This document shows, piece by piece, positions 23,640-34,855 of a stretch of DNA of 64,000 nt; the first letter of the stretch is position 1; every line of letters begins with the position of its first letter. Origin of the DNA: Thalassia testudinum. Its lineage: Eukaryota > Streptophyta > Magnoliopsida > Alismatales > Hydrocharitaceae. The stretch is from NCBI GenBank assembly GCA_037157565.1, contig JAZHRO010000054.1, positions 11,267,501 through 11,331,500 on the forward strand. Reading direction: 5' to 3'. Below the pieces are notes generated by a model, which did not search any database, was not told the origin of the DNA, and saw only the letters and a list, made by a program, of their open reading frames with translations. Made by a program: the position numbers and the translations under genes.

Positions 23640-24423
23640 TCGTGTACTTGGCCAAAGCTTCACATAGACCCACTGTTTGGGTCGAACCAGTATAGATATA
23701 GTTAAGGCTAAATATGTAAGTAATTCCTTATAATTTTGTTACTTTTATGTTTTTAATTAAAGTTTTAATTACAACTATTACGTGCAAATCTCTGAAATAT
23801 ACTTATAGACACATTCACACAATAGTGCCACTCTTGATCAGGTTGGTGTGTATGAGGTCACTCATAGCAAGGCCACCACCGACGACGGGCGAACATGGAT
23901 ACATGAGACATATCAGACAAAACATGTAACATTTATGTATTTACTTAAATTTTTATACTTACTTTAATATAACAATAAATTATTGTAATTTGTAGGGAGA
24001 AATGATGAACTTAATCAACCTCGTATAAACGTCACTTCCGGCACTCAGCAGCACTCTATGACACCTGAGGAGGCTTTTAGGAGCACCATGCCTCCGAAGC
24101 ATAGAGGCTTTGTTTGTAGTGGGGGGAGAAGTCAGACAATCTCCAGCTGCCATGGGCAGAACGGGTCAGCAACAACAGCCATCGTCCAACAGATGCAGAC
24201 ATAGCTCTATGATGTCACCTCACAGTTTAACCAGCAAACTCAAGCTTGGCAAAATGCCAAGAAATTCATTGAGGAGAAGAGGAAGGAGACGGAGGAGCAG
24301 AGAGTGCAGATGAGAGAGATGATGGCGTTATTACGGAGCAGCAGTCGAGATCACAATTCATATTACTACCTGCTTCGCAAAGACGATGACACCTCAGAGG
24401 TGGTGGAGCAGGACAGGGCGTAG
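23640..24423 (+). pseudogene. CACTA accessory gene (Transposase_24-like) remnant
   Basis: Across frame changes the plus strand reads pieces typical of the plant En/Spm second gene. These are VGVYEVTHSKATTDDGRTW, then PEEAFRSTMPPKHRGFV, then a coiled-coil-like tail with QAWQNAKKFIEEKRKETEEQ and MREMMALLRSS, ending at a stop at 24,421. In intact elements the product binds subterminal repeats, and the right-end repeats start about 250 bp downstream. Frameshifts and an intron-like AT-rich gap (23,930-24,000) break the reading frame. The assignment rests on the tail motifs and on context. Confidence 0.65.
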
Positions 24424-24669
24424 GAGCTGAGGCATAGCTTTATATTATTTATCTTTCATTTTGTTTGGTTTTGTATTTTGACATTATAACATGCTTTTAT
24501 CATTATGTTTATATATATATGTTGAATGTTTTATGTTCCATGTCGAATGTTGAATTCTTATATTTTGTGTGTTTTGTATGTTATATATATATTTTAAGGT
24601 GTTATAAGATTCTAAGATTATAGACTTTTATAACCCAAAACGTTATATTAAAAAAGAAATATACATATA

Positions 24670-25000
24670 TACACGACGGTTCTAAGAATAACCATCGTAT
24701 TTATATAGATGACGGTTCTCATAGATCCGTCGTTTATACAACTATATGACTGTTGAAAAATCGTCATCTATAGTTTGTGTATACCATAGAAGATGGTAAT
24801 CCAAACAGTCGTTTAGAGCTTATTGCCGACAGTTTGTACAAGAACTGTCGTAAATAAATGAGACGACGATTTCTAAAATCGTCGTCTAGAATACGACAGT
24901 TTTAAATCAAAATCGTTGTGTATAACTGACATGACACACACTTTCGTCACGATAGAATACAACAGTTTGCATGAAATAAGCGATGATTTTCAACCGTTAC
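24670..25000. repeat. CACTA 3' subterminal repeats
   Basis: Repeated ACGACGGTT/AACCGTCGT and ACGACGATTT/AAATCGTCGT motifs occur in both orientations. One back-to-back palindrome lies near 24,860-24,890. They mirror the 5' array at 12,755-13,015 and end at the 28-bp right terminus, 24,996-25,023. Confidence 0.75.
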
Positions 25001-25023
25001 GAAAACTGTTCTTCCCTGTTGTG
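24996..25023 (-). repeat. CACTA 3' terminal inverted repeat
   Basis: Read inwards, the sequence starts CACAACAGGGAAGAACAGTT and matches the left terminus at 19 of 28 positions. It is followed directly by the ATG target duplication (25,024-25,026). Confidence 0.85.
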
Positions 25024-25099
25024 ATGCATGAATGAGTGGAAAATTTGTTGAATATTGATCGTGAGAAATTGATTTTTTAAGTTCTTATATTTTTGCATC

Positions 25100-25259
25100 A
25101 TATTCACAGAAGTGTTGTTTACTGTATTTACACTTTAATTAATTTTTGTGACAGTATGGATTATCAAGGAAGTTAATTTTTTCAAAATCTTTCTTACATA
25201 TTGTAATTGTTTTGATTGTGTCAATTCAATGAATGGCACTTTTTTAGAAAAAAAAAAAA
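25100..25259 (+). mobile_element. L1-like 3' tail fragment
   Basis: The sequence TTCAATGAATGGCACTTTTTT followed by a run of at least 14 A resembles the end of the retroinsertion at 10,615-11,431 and the inverted end at 29,290. It probably marks a very short, 5'-truncated LINE copy next to the CACTA element. No target duplication was identified and the left limit is a guess. Confidence 0.4.
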
Positions 25260-26920
25260 AAGGGAGAGAGGTACGAAAATGAGAGAAAAAAGAGGTGGGA
25301 GAAATAATTAAGGATAAGTGACACTTTCGATTATAAATTGGATATTACCATGAAAGGTATATATTTCTTATTTGCAAGCTAAAAGGAAAGTGCATATTTC
25401 TTTTCCCCCTTATTGGGCTCTTCATCCTACGAAGTTGTCACGCATGGTCCTTTTAATTTTAACCTTGAATTTATTTCGCATTCATAAGGTCCCCACCATA
25501 AAAATATGGGAAAGAGTTCCCCATACACGTACCATTCGACGACAAAGAGGTCACATTAGGCACTCTTCCGACACTAAGATTAAAAGTTACCTGTCGATAT
25601 GATTGTGGTGGCTAGACCACTTTGTCGCTTTAGGAGATAGTAAAATTGGACGATAGAAACTCAGTCCACAACCTGCGTCGGGTAGGTAGCCAACAAGGTC
25701 GACGTAGCGATGGTTACCAAAAAATTTGGTGTAACATGAAAAATATTATATAATCATAAAAAATTAAAATGGATGTAAATAATTACGAAATACAAGTAAT
25801 TGTTAACTTAATTTTACCTGAGATGGGTACATACGTAGGGAGCGAATATAATCCCCGATAACCAATTTATGTTTTGTAGTATACGAGTCACATGATCTAT
25901 CGGTTGGCTTCATTATGTGTGTTCCTTTCTTGTGGGTTGGAGGCTCCTTTTATAAGATATAAAATATGGGAGGTTATATCAGAAAAGTATGACTACCAAA
26001 TCAAAGAGTAATGTCAAATAATGAGAAGCTGTGTTGAGTGATGGAGAGTTACGGAGGATAATGGGAGTTGATTGTTCCGTGTCTCTCTGCAATTTCATGT
26101 TGATCGAGTTTGAGCGGATTCCGTTAGTCTGATTATAAATCACATGGGTTTATTCTGTAAAGACAATTTCTTCTATCATTAGTTACTAAACGTAGGGGTG
26201 GGTGTTCAAATAATTTGGATAAGTTTGAGTTGTTTGATTCAAATTCTATTCGATCTTTGTTGATAAAATAGTCACCCATAATTCAATCAAATTAGATTAA
26301 ATTTAAGTCAATTATAATTAGGTTTAAGGTAAGTAAAATCCAAAATTTACACATATATTTTTTTTTGGCGAAATGCTTCGTAACAAAACGGCGACTAAAT
26401 GCATCACCATTCTTATAAGAAATTAAATAACAGATATAATTAAAATAAGTCTAACTCCTAAAAAATATGTTAATATCATTTACAAATCAATTCATCTACA
26501 CATTTGTGTTCGAGTCAGATGGATAGGTGTAACCCCACAGGTCACCCGATTCAGTAGTTTGAATTATCTGGATAACTTGGATGACATATGCTAGACCCAT
26601 AAGCAAATTCAAAAACTCATATAAGTTTCACAATTTAGATCTTGGTTCAACTTATAACTCAAAAGCCAAATTCAAATGACTCATTTTCAATAATTTAAAT
26701 TAATTAATCAGATTAACCCAATCAAACTTTAGGTTAGAGGACTCATTGACTCCACATGGCTAAACTTTAACTTTAATTTTTTTCTCATCATCCAACCTGA
26801 CCCAACTCTCTGACCAACCTGATTTTTAAATAAATGAACTTGGATATTTAATTTAGATAATATTGAAAATTGAAGAATTCCAATATTTCGATTCGAGACT
26901 CCAGACGGTCCCAATCCTAT
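25260..26920. other. AT-rich intergenic DNA, no gene seen
   Basis: No coding frame with a recognisable domain is present. Several TTGAATTTGACTCA-type AT-rich stretches suggest old repeats, but no boundaries could be defined. Confidence 0.5.
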
Positions 26921-26923
26921 CCG

Positions 26924-27290
26924 TTAAATATCCTCCCTTGGATTAGAAGTCTGCACGTATGGCAACATCTTCTTGTGTCGACATTCTAACACCACTCTAA
27001 GCAATTTATTGCGGTCGCTCGATGCGGTGGTGGCGGCCATCGTTCCCTGATCTCCCCCGTGAGACTCTCTGGTATTTCCCATGTATTGTTCTTGCAGATA
27101 CCGATTAACCTCCCGATCCAATGCGCTCCGTCGCCGCCCCCGAAAGGGACGACCTCCTCCGTTTTCTTCTCGAGTGTGCACACTCACATGCCTGTCGCGA
27201 CTCCCGTGCTGCTGAGTGCCGGCGACCCTGACGTACGGCACCGGCATTCCCGATCCCCTTCATCCCTGGTAAGTCGTTTCAGGCCAAACA
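26924..27290. other. Unassigned GC-rich block, possible exon relic
   Basis: A CpG-rich block of about 350 bp stands out from its AT-rich surroundings and keeps frames open on both strands (26,924-27,247 minus, 27,059-27,397 plus). The plus strand has a short ATG frame from 27,189 leading to a consensus-like donor, CTGGTAAGTCG, at 27,268-27,278. I recognise no family in either frame and see no downstream exon, so function is unknown. Confidence 0.3.
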
Positions 27291-27459
27291 AATTTGTTGC
27301 GGTACCGTCCAACCTTTCCTGGTTCATTTTACTGGCGTGGCACGTATGTATATCTATCGGTCCATTAACGTGTTGTTTGGCTGTTGGATTGTGTTAGGTG
27401 TTTGATTCGTCGTGTAATTTAATCTGTATTTGTGTTGGATTTTAAATCGAGCTCGGAAT

Positions 27460-29270
27460 AAAATAGTTAAAAAGGAAAAAAAAAAAAAAAACCGCCGTTT
27501 AATTTGTTCTGATCTCGATGCGAATCCAAACTATTAGGTTGCCCCCATTATCCAACCCCATCCCCTGAGGGGTGGGCTCTTCCCGATTGGTTTGCTTTTT
27601 GGTTATCTTGTCCCCCTTCTACTTCCGGTTGGACCGGGGTCGATTGCATAGGGCCAATCTTGAAGGCGCCGCAGCGTCAACTCACGCAAAGTTTTGGGTT
27701 GCTCGAGTGTGATGATGGAGGATAACCGCCCAATGCCCTAAATCCTCAGCGAGGGCGGTGACGGGGAAAGGGCCGTATCGAGTGGCAAGTGCTGACTGGG
27801 AAGAAAAAAGAAAAAAGAAAAAAGAAAAAAGAAAAAAAGAAAAAGAAAAAGAAAAAGGATGGATTAAAAAGAATTAATTTATTTATTATCATTTTTAAAA
27901 AATTAATTATCGAATTAAGATAAATTTATTTATTTAAATTACAACTTTGTTAATCAATGATAAGTTGTGTCGAAAGACACAACTTACTTTGGGATAGATT
28001 AACTCATGTTTAAGGTTGAGCAATGAACCTAACTCTTAAAAGTCAACTTAAATACAACTTAAGTTCATTTAATTTAACAAGTCAGTGAATCGGAATTAAG
28101 CCTAGTTAATTTGTTATATCCTACTCAAGTCAAAATCTAAGTCTAAGTAAATAGGCGAGGGTCTGGATGGACCAACCTCATTTATTATTCAACAAGGAGG
28201 TTGAAGTTTGCAATTTAGTAAAAAATAAAATAAAATGATTAAGAAATTTTGTGTAACTTAATTCTAATTAATAACAAGTACAAAGTGTCGATTATTAGAA
28301 TGATAAATTGATTAAAATTATAAACTTTTCAAATTAGTGTATTCACCTGAAATTTTAACAATATAGTTAGAATTGTGTTATTTATTAAATTATCCTTAAT
28401 ATTTATTATTTTTAAGTTTGAATACATTATATATATATATATATATATAGGTCCCAGATGGATTGAGCATTAGGCTAGGCCTTTTGGTCAAACTTCCAGT
28501 AGAACGATGCTTAGGTCAATCTAAGTCCCTATCGTAATCTATTTAATTAATGAATAAGAATCATGGCGTCATAAAGTTATGAGCTTAAACTTAGACCAGG
28601 CCTGACCTAGGGCAACCTAATCTAGCACTTAGCCTTAGTTGTGTCTTCAATTGAGTTAGCACTAAGGCAAGTGAGGTTGAACCCTTAAGAAGGTTCACAC
28701 GCCCTCAACAGGATGGACAATAGGATCCTGTTGAAGTTAGATTTAGGCAAGAAGATCCGGAACCTGCGAAGCTTCGGAATCCTAAGTGGACCTCCTTTCA
28801 CCATAAACAAGAGGGGCCTCAAATGATCGCTCAAGTCTGAAAACAACATGGGAAGCGAAGCATTTTCTAAGGAAGCAAACTAATGTTTGCTTAAAAGATT
28901 ACATTATTTGCGAAGGCAAGAGACACGATCTTCGACCAAGTATACTTGCCATTATTTCCTTAAAAGAATCACGATATATGATAAAAGTTATTTTGTATGT
29001 AAATTAATCAAAGTCGACTTTCCTATTATGTGGACGAAGGTCTGACATATATAAAGCTTGTTGTGCCTCCAAAGGGAAAAGTATCTAATTTAATCTAATT
29101 CTATCCAATCTTTTCATATCAAGCCCACGTGTTCTATCCACCAAATTGTGCCCAGAGAGATTAGCATATTTGCCAGGAAATAGTGTTTGACATGAACTTA
29201 GTAATCAATTCGTTGTGCACTATAAGGTCACTATTTCCAAATCCGTCATATCCTTTTCAGAATTTGTTTT
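27460..29270. other. Intergenic DNA with simple repeats
   Basis: The stretch includes a poly-A run (27,475-27,490), an (AAAAAG)n microsatellite (27,804-27,858) and a short (TA)n at 28,430-28,449. The rest is AT-rich, with no gene or element boundary that I can support. Confidence 0.55.
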
Positions 29271-29280
29271 AGACTAGGAA

Positions 29281-30502
29281 CATTTTTTTGTCTTTCTTTT
29301 TGAAGGAAAGTACTTCATTAATCGAATACAAGACGTAACCCCAACCAAGGAGAAAGTATGAAAGAAGATCGGATGCTATCGCTAGGAGGGGAAGGCTGCA
29401 TCTCGTATAACAATAAAACACACAAAATCACAACAAAATATATAGATAAAGAAATAGAAAATACAAGAAATATGAAAAGAAAGCATCTATGAAATGAGAT
29501 CAACTCCACACTCATGGATATCGACAGTGTCACCAAGGACGAGCCAGGCAATCATCATAATCCCCACAGACGAGAAAATCGACAAATGTCGTAACCTGCA
29601 ACAAGTCGGGCAATTTCTCGATTGAAAGAAGCTCGGAATCACACATAACCCCCAAAACAACAGTTCGATCATAGTTGTGGAAAGTGGTACACGTAGCATC
29701 CAACAACAGAGAGTGGATGAAACGAGGAGAGATGAAGACAACAACAATGGAAGGAATTTTATAAAACACTCCCAATACAATCAAGTCACACAGTAAGACC
29801 CATCATGAAAGAGCCTCCATAGCTAATGTGAAAACCATAGTAGTAAAAATCCCCCAACAAGTGCCCCGCTACATCATAGGGGGCATTGTCGATGAACCTC
29901 CAGCCACCGTGGTTGGCGTAGCCCACCGTGAGCAACCTCGCAAGCAAAAACGACAACAGCAAGTACCACCACTAGATCTACTGCCATCATCAAGAGCAAC
30001 ACCTCAACGAGGCAACCACACCGCAGCGAGAAACCACCTCTCAATCCTGGACGCAGCAGCGCCACGGCAACATTGCCGCTTGACATAGCAACGCCTCTCT
30101 ACGCCATTCGCCTGACGCAGCAGTGCACCCAACGTATCATTGCCGTCCGACACTCGACATCGCAACAATGTCGCTCGACGCCACAACAACACCTCCCGTC
30201 GTAGCAACATCACCCCCTTGCAGCACCATGACGAGAGGAACAACTGAGAAAGAGGTTGTCCTCAACTGGGAGACTCCATGATCGTATGGGCCAAAAAGTT
30301 GATCAGTCATATAGCAAGAGCGATGAGGGGCGAAAATGGAGGAGGAGGGCAGATGGGGGTGGGGGAGGTGTCCTTGATTGGCTCAGATCAACTGATCAAG
30401 GGTCCAACGATGACCAATATAGCTAGGGTTATAAGAGTTTGGGGAAGACGGATGTGAGACTTTTCAAGAAAAGGACAACACGAACTTGAAAAGTGCTTTG
30501 AC
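29281..30502 (-). mobile_element. L1-like retroinsertion on the minus strand
   Basis: On the minus strand the segment ends TTAATGAAGTACTTTCCTTC followed by AAAAAGAAAGACAAAAAAA. This is the same kind of tail as at 11,395-11,430. The flanks share GACTAGGA (29,273-29,280 and about 30,499-30,506), a likely target duplication. The body has a GC-rich part (29,830-30,250) and then a T-rich 3' part, the layout of the 10,615-11,431 copy. No intact reverse transcriptase is present. It could be a truncated LINE or an L1-mobilised transcript. Confidence 0.6.
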
Positions 30503-30519
30503 TAGGAACATCTTGGTAG

Positions 30520-31350
30520 GTGCTTTCTTGGACCAATTAATCAAACATAGTGACATGTCAAAATTTAATTATTCCATGATGTGACATGAAATGTTGTTTG
30601 AAATAGGAAGAATAAGGATACTATCCCTCGAACCAAATCACCCCTTGATGTATGAGCTTTTGTTACAACGCACTTTATAGTTTTCTTCTCTAGTATATGG
30701 TTCCAGTTGGTGCATCGAATTTGGAAATTGGTAACTTTTTGATTAGTGGTGGAAGAAGTCAAAATAGAGGAAAACGCCACTTTTTTTTCTTTAGGTGAAG
30801 AGAATGGCAGAAGCTATTCCATGGAGAAGTTGGAATAGGGAAATACCACTTCCTATTTGTCAAAGTTTGGTTGTAGTGATAGTCTAGATTTAGAGTGGTT
30901 GGACTGGTTAGGAAATTATTGGTTTTCCTATGACTCGTAATTAGGCTTAATGGCCAATCGAGAGAGGGGAGTGTTTGGTTCAAATTTAAAGTTGTTTATG
31001 TTATTGTCAACCAAGAGAGGCTTGTTCGCCAAATCCGATGCCTTCTCGAGGTCAGTATAGGAAGAGTTGCAAGTTGTAGGAGCCAATGAGAGGACCTCAA
31101 GAGTTAGGAAACATTATCAACTAAAAACCCCTTCCAACAGTCAACTCCAATTGATCGACACCCCGAGATTCGGAATATCCGACTCAAGAATAGGGATGAT
31201 CGAACCTACTATGTGGGTGAAGGGTTCGAGTTGTGAGATTCAAGCAATCACACAATTGGCATAGGGATTTGGTTACTTAGTTCCACCATAGGAGGTATAC
31301 GTCTGGAGGGAGTATGGTGCTCCCAATTATGCACTAGAATTTGTGAGATT
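30520..31350. other. Intergenic DNA left of the nested LTR stack
   Basis: There is no supported gene. The right-hand part (31,020-31,356) is the left flank of LTR copy A. It may belong to the same older repeat as the sequence right of copy A at 38,726-38,850, but the two could not be joined with confidence. Confidence 0.4.
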
Positions 31351-34300
31351 ACAAGGTGTTACGACCCGATTTCCGAATCCTTATGAGACACGAGAATCGG
31401 ACCGACTCAACTTATTCGAAGACCCAGTCGTCCAACGAGAAAGTAACCAAAAGAGCAGCAAAATAAACCACATTCATCATGCATGTAACTAACAGTAACA
31501 AAAGTACAGCAATAAAGGAAAGAACTACTACAGTATACACCACCACAACAGTAGAAAATTAAACAGATACATAAACACGATACTTACAATAAAAGAGTAC
31601 AATTGTAACAGAACATACTCACTACAACAGAAGAAACGGTACAATAGGTACAACACAAGTAAAACCACCGGGCTCTACTAGGCCCAGCACCCTCTGCAGC
31701 CGCAAGCTCTTGTTACTCAACACCTGGTCCTGAAAAGGTGACAAAGGTGACACATCAACGAAACGCTAAGTTGAGTGGCAACCAACTAACTAAGAAAAAT
31801 GGTAAGGTGGACAAGTAGCTGTTATTTTTAATTTATTTCTTTATTTTCTATTTACTCATTCTTAAATTATTTCTCAGATCTTTCTCTTGATCTCGAATGT
31901 TCCTCGTGGGAACGATCTTGATTGCAGTCTTTTCCGAAAAGTATAAGTAGCACGTGGTGCTCTCCTGGCCGGGAGAGTCTCCAGTGGTGGTCCTACCCTC
32001 AGTCAACCACCCCAAGGTCACTAACAGTCGTAACGGTGACTACGGCACGCGCGATAAACGCATGGGTAGCTACCCCGCACAGACACGCGGTCAATCGTTT
32101 CCGTTAATGGGTGCGTCTCAAAGCACAGCACGGAACCAGTATAGGGCAGAACCCTCTCAATAACAGGGGTCCAGCCCCTCCACAGTAACCAACAGGGGTC
32201 TTGCCCCTTCACAGTCCACGCACCCTCGCCTGACTACCCTGGTTTGCCCAGTGGGCCTAACAAGTTGGTGTAGGACGGCTAGCAAAACTGTAACGACCCG
32301 ATTCCCGAGTCCCTACGAGACACAAGAATCGGACCGACTCGACTAATCCCAAGACCAAGTCGTCCAGCGAGGAAGTAACCAAAAGAGCAGTAAAATAAAC
32401 CACATTCAGTATAAATATAACTAACAGTAAGAAAATACAGCAGTAAGGAAAGAAACCACTACAGTATATACCACCACAACAGTGGAACAACATTCATAAC
32501 ATAATGTGAACTGCAAGTAAAGAAAAGTACAGCGGTAACAAGAACTACTCACTACAGTGGAACAAAAAGAGGACAAGAGAACAGTGGTAACTCTACTGGA
32601 CCCTACTCGGCCCAACGTCCTCTGCAGCCGCTGACCCTGGCTGCTCAACACCTGGTCCTGAAAGGTAACGAGTGTAACACGTCAGCAAAACGCTGAGTAG
32701 AGTGGCAACTAAAATAAAAGAAACAGTAGAGTGTACAGTAGCTGTTATGTTCTGTTACTTTCTTTATTTACGTCTTTCAATTGTCTCACGATTTCATTTA
32801 TTTCTCAGATCCTTCACTTGATCTCGAATGTTCCTCGTGGGAACGATCTTGATTGCAGCCTTTTCCAAAAAGTAGAAGTAGCACGTGGTGCTCTCCTGGC
32901 CGGGAGAGTCCCCCGTGGTGATCCTACTCTCAGTCAGCCACCCCAAGGTCACGGACAGGCGTAACGGTGACTACGGCACGCGCGATAAACGTACAGGTAG
33001 CTAACCCGCACTGGCACGCGGTCAGTCGTTTCCGTTAACGGGTGCGCCCAAAGCACAGCACGGAACCAGTACAGGGCAGAGCCCTCTCAGTAACAGGGGG
33101 GTCCAACCCCTCCACAGTAACCAAACAAGGGCCTTGCCCCTCCACAGTCCGCGCACCCTCGCCTGACTACCCTGGTTTGCTCCAGTGGGCCTAACAAGTC
33201 GGTGTAGGAGGCTAGCAGAACCCTGGGGCCCGTGGGGTAGCTAGTACCTCTCTACACTAGTAGCTCTCCTCAGTACTATGTACACGAGGGCCAGCAAGTC
33301 GGTGCAAAGTGGCCAGTCCTAACCCCGGGTCCCTGGGGCGGCTGGCTCTGCTCTGCACTAAACAGGTACAGGTAGTTCCCTTGGTACTACGTACCCAAGA
33401 GACAGCACACTACCACGTCTTTCTTTCTCGGTTCCATTCCTTTCTCTTTGCAGGAGTTCCACTCCTAATTCCCCGTAGGGTTGCAGCTCTTTTAACTCAG
33501 AACATCTAGGTTTCACTTTCCAGTTTCACGTTCTTACAATCCATGTTCTCAGTCACGTTTATTTATTCATAACAGGCAGCTGTTAATTCAATTTACAGGC
33601 AGCTATTTGTTCCTTTCCATTTTTCCAAGACTGCAGTATTCATATATTCCACTAGTTTTCCCCGTCCTAGGATTCATGTCATATCCTACGATCTATCATA
33701 CAATCTAGTTTTCCAGCCCTAGGATTCATGCAACACCTAGGATCTATAATTCAATCTATTTCTCATTCCTAAGATTCATGCAATGTCCTAGATTCTATTT
33801 ATGGTTCCATAATTTAACAGATTATACTAATAAACTTAAAAGCCACTCTACCAGTTACAACAGGCGTACTGGGGGCATGGTCGGGAATCCCGCGTACCTC
33901 CGCAACCCCCGAGTCTGCAACAGAACGGGGTCCTATCACAAGGATCAAACACAAGGAGTTTCTCAAAACAGTATACAACTACTGTAGACGGGTAGAGGAT
34001 TTAATTCCAAAAAGCACGTAACTCGAAACGCGGAAAACGGACTCCGAACGGGCCCTAAACGGGTCGAAAACGACGAAACAGTGCAAAATCAGACGTCTGG
34101 AACTTCTTCCAGACGTCTTAAAAATGGGGATCAGATGGTACCTTGTCCTGCGTGGTCTCTCAGACGTCCAGATGCGTGTGGGGGCGTCTGGCCTAGTTCT
34201 CAGACGTTCGATGGTCACCCCGAATGTCTGGAAGTCGTTCCTGTCGTCTGGCACTACAGCCAGACGTCTGATTCGCGTTGGATGGCGAATCTAGAACCTG

Positions 34301-34611
34301 CGCGTACCCATTTCTCTCTCTCAGCACGGACGGCTGAAGAAAAGGAAGAAGGGCGAAAAATAACTCACCTTTCATACGTCTGGACAGTCCTACAGACATC
34401 CTCCCCGTCGTCTGGTTGGAAGCCCAGACGTCTGATTCTGGAAAAATTTCCAGAATCAGGGCGCGACTCGCCCTCCGCTCGTAACGCATGGCCGCGTCGC
34501 GTCTCATCCGCCTGCTGCTCGAGCTACAGCAGGCCTCCTGCGTCACCCCGCGTCTGCTGCCCCCCCCCCCCCCCCCCCCCGCCGGTCGGCCTTAGCAGCC
34601 CCGGCAAGCTC

Positions 34612-34831
34612 GCCCTCACGGCCGAGCACCTCCTCCTCCGCGCGGCACCTCCTCCCGCACTCACCGCGGCTATCGCTGCCGTCGCTCGCTCGCGCTCGCA
34701 CTCGCTGGAAGAAGAAGGACGAGCGGAGGTGATGAGAGTGAGGGAGAGGGCGAGGCTTTTTAAAGCCTCGCGGGGAGGAGAGAGAGAGCGGAACAGAGGG
34801 CGTAGCCTACGACCGCAGGAGAGAGGGGAAA
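34612..34831 (+). repeat. 220-bp direct repeat, left copy
   Basis: It begins GCCCTCACGGCCGAGC and ends GAGAGAGGGGAAA. It matches 36,554-36,773 with about five substitutions in 220 bp (near 98 percent). The two copies flank the family 2 LTR inside copy B. A run of about 20 C (34,560-34,580) lies 32 bp upstream. This is far longer than an LTR target duplication. Confidence 0.85.
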
Positions 34832-34855
34832 GTTTCGGGGCCCTACCAGGAGGGG

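Larger units (their letters stand above)
12680..25023 (+). mobile_element. Defective CACTA (En/Spm) transposon with nested insertions
   Basis: The element begins CACAGTATGAAAAATAGATT and ends with the inverse of CACAACAGGGAAGAACAGTT. The two 28-bp termini match at 19 positions, including a final TTTTCGTAAC block shared exactly. ATG flanks both sides (12,677-12,679 and 25,024-25,026), the 3-bp duplication expected for CACTA elements. Subterminal regions on both sides (about 12,755-13,015 and 24,670-25,000) are filled with direct and inverted copies of ACGACGATT/ACGACGGTT, as expected of transposase-binding subterminal repeats. Transposase relics at 22,975-24,423 read in the plus orientation. 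The element is 12.3 kb long, much of it later insertions (notably 18,154-22,471), and it lacks the catalytic part of the transposase, so it is non-autonomous. Confidence 0.88.
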
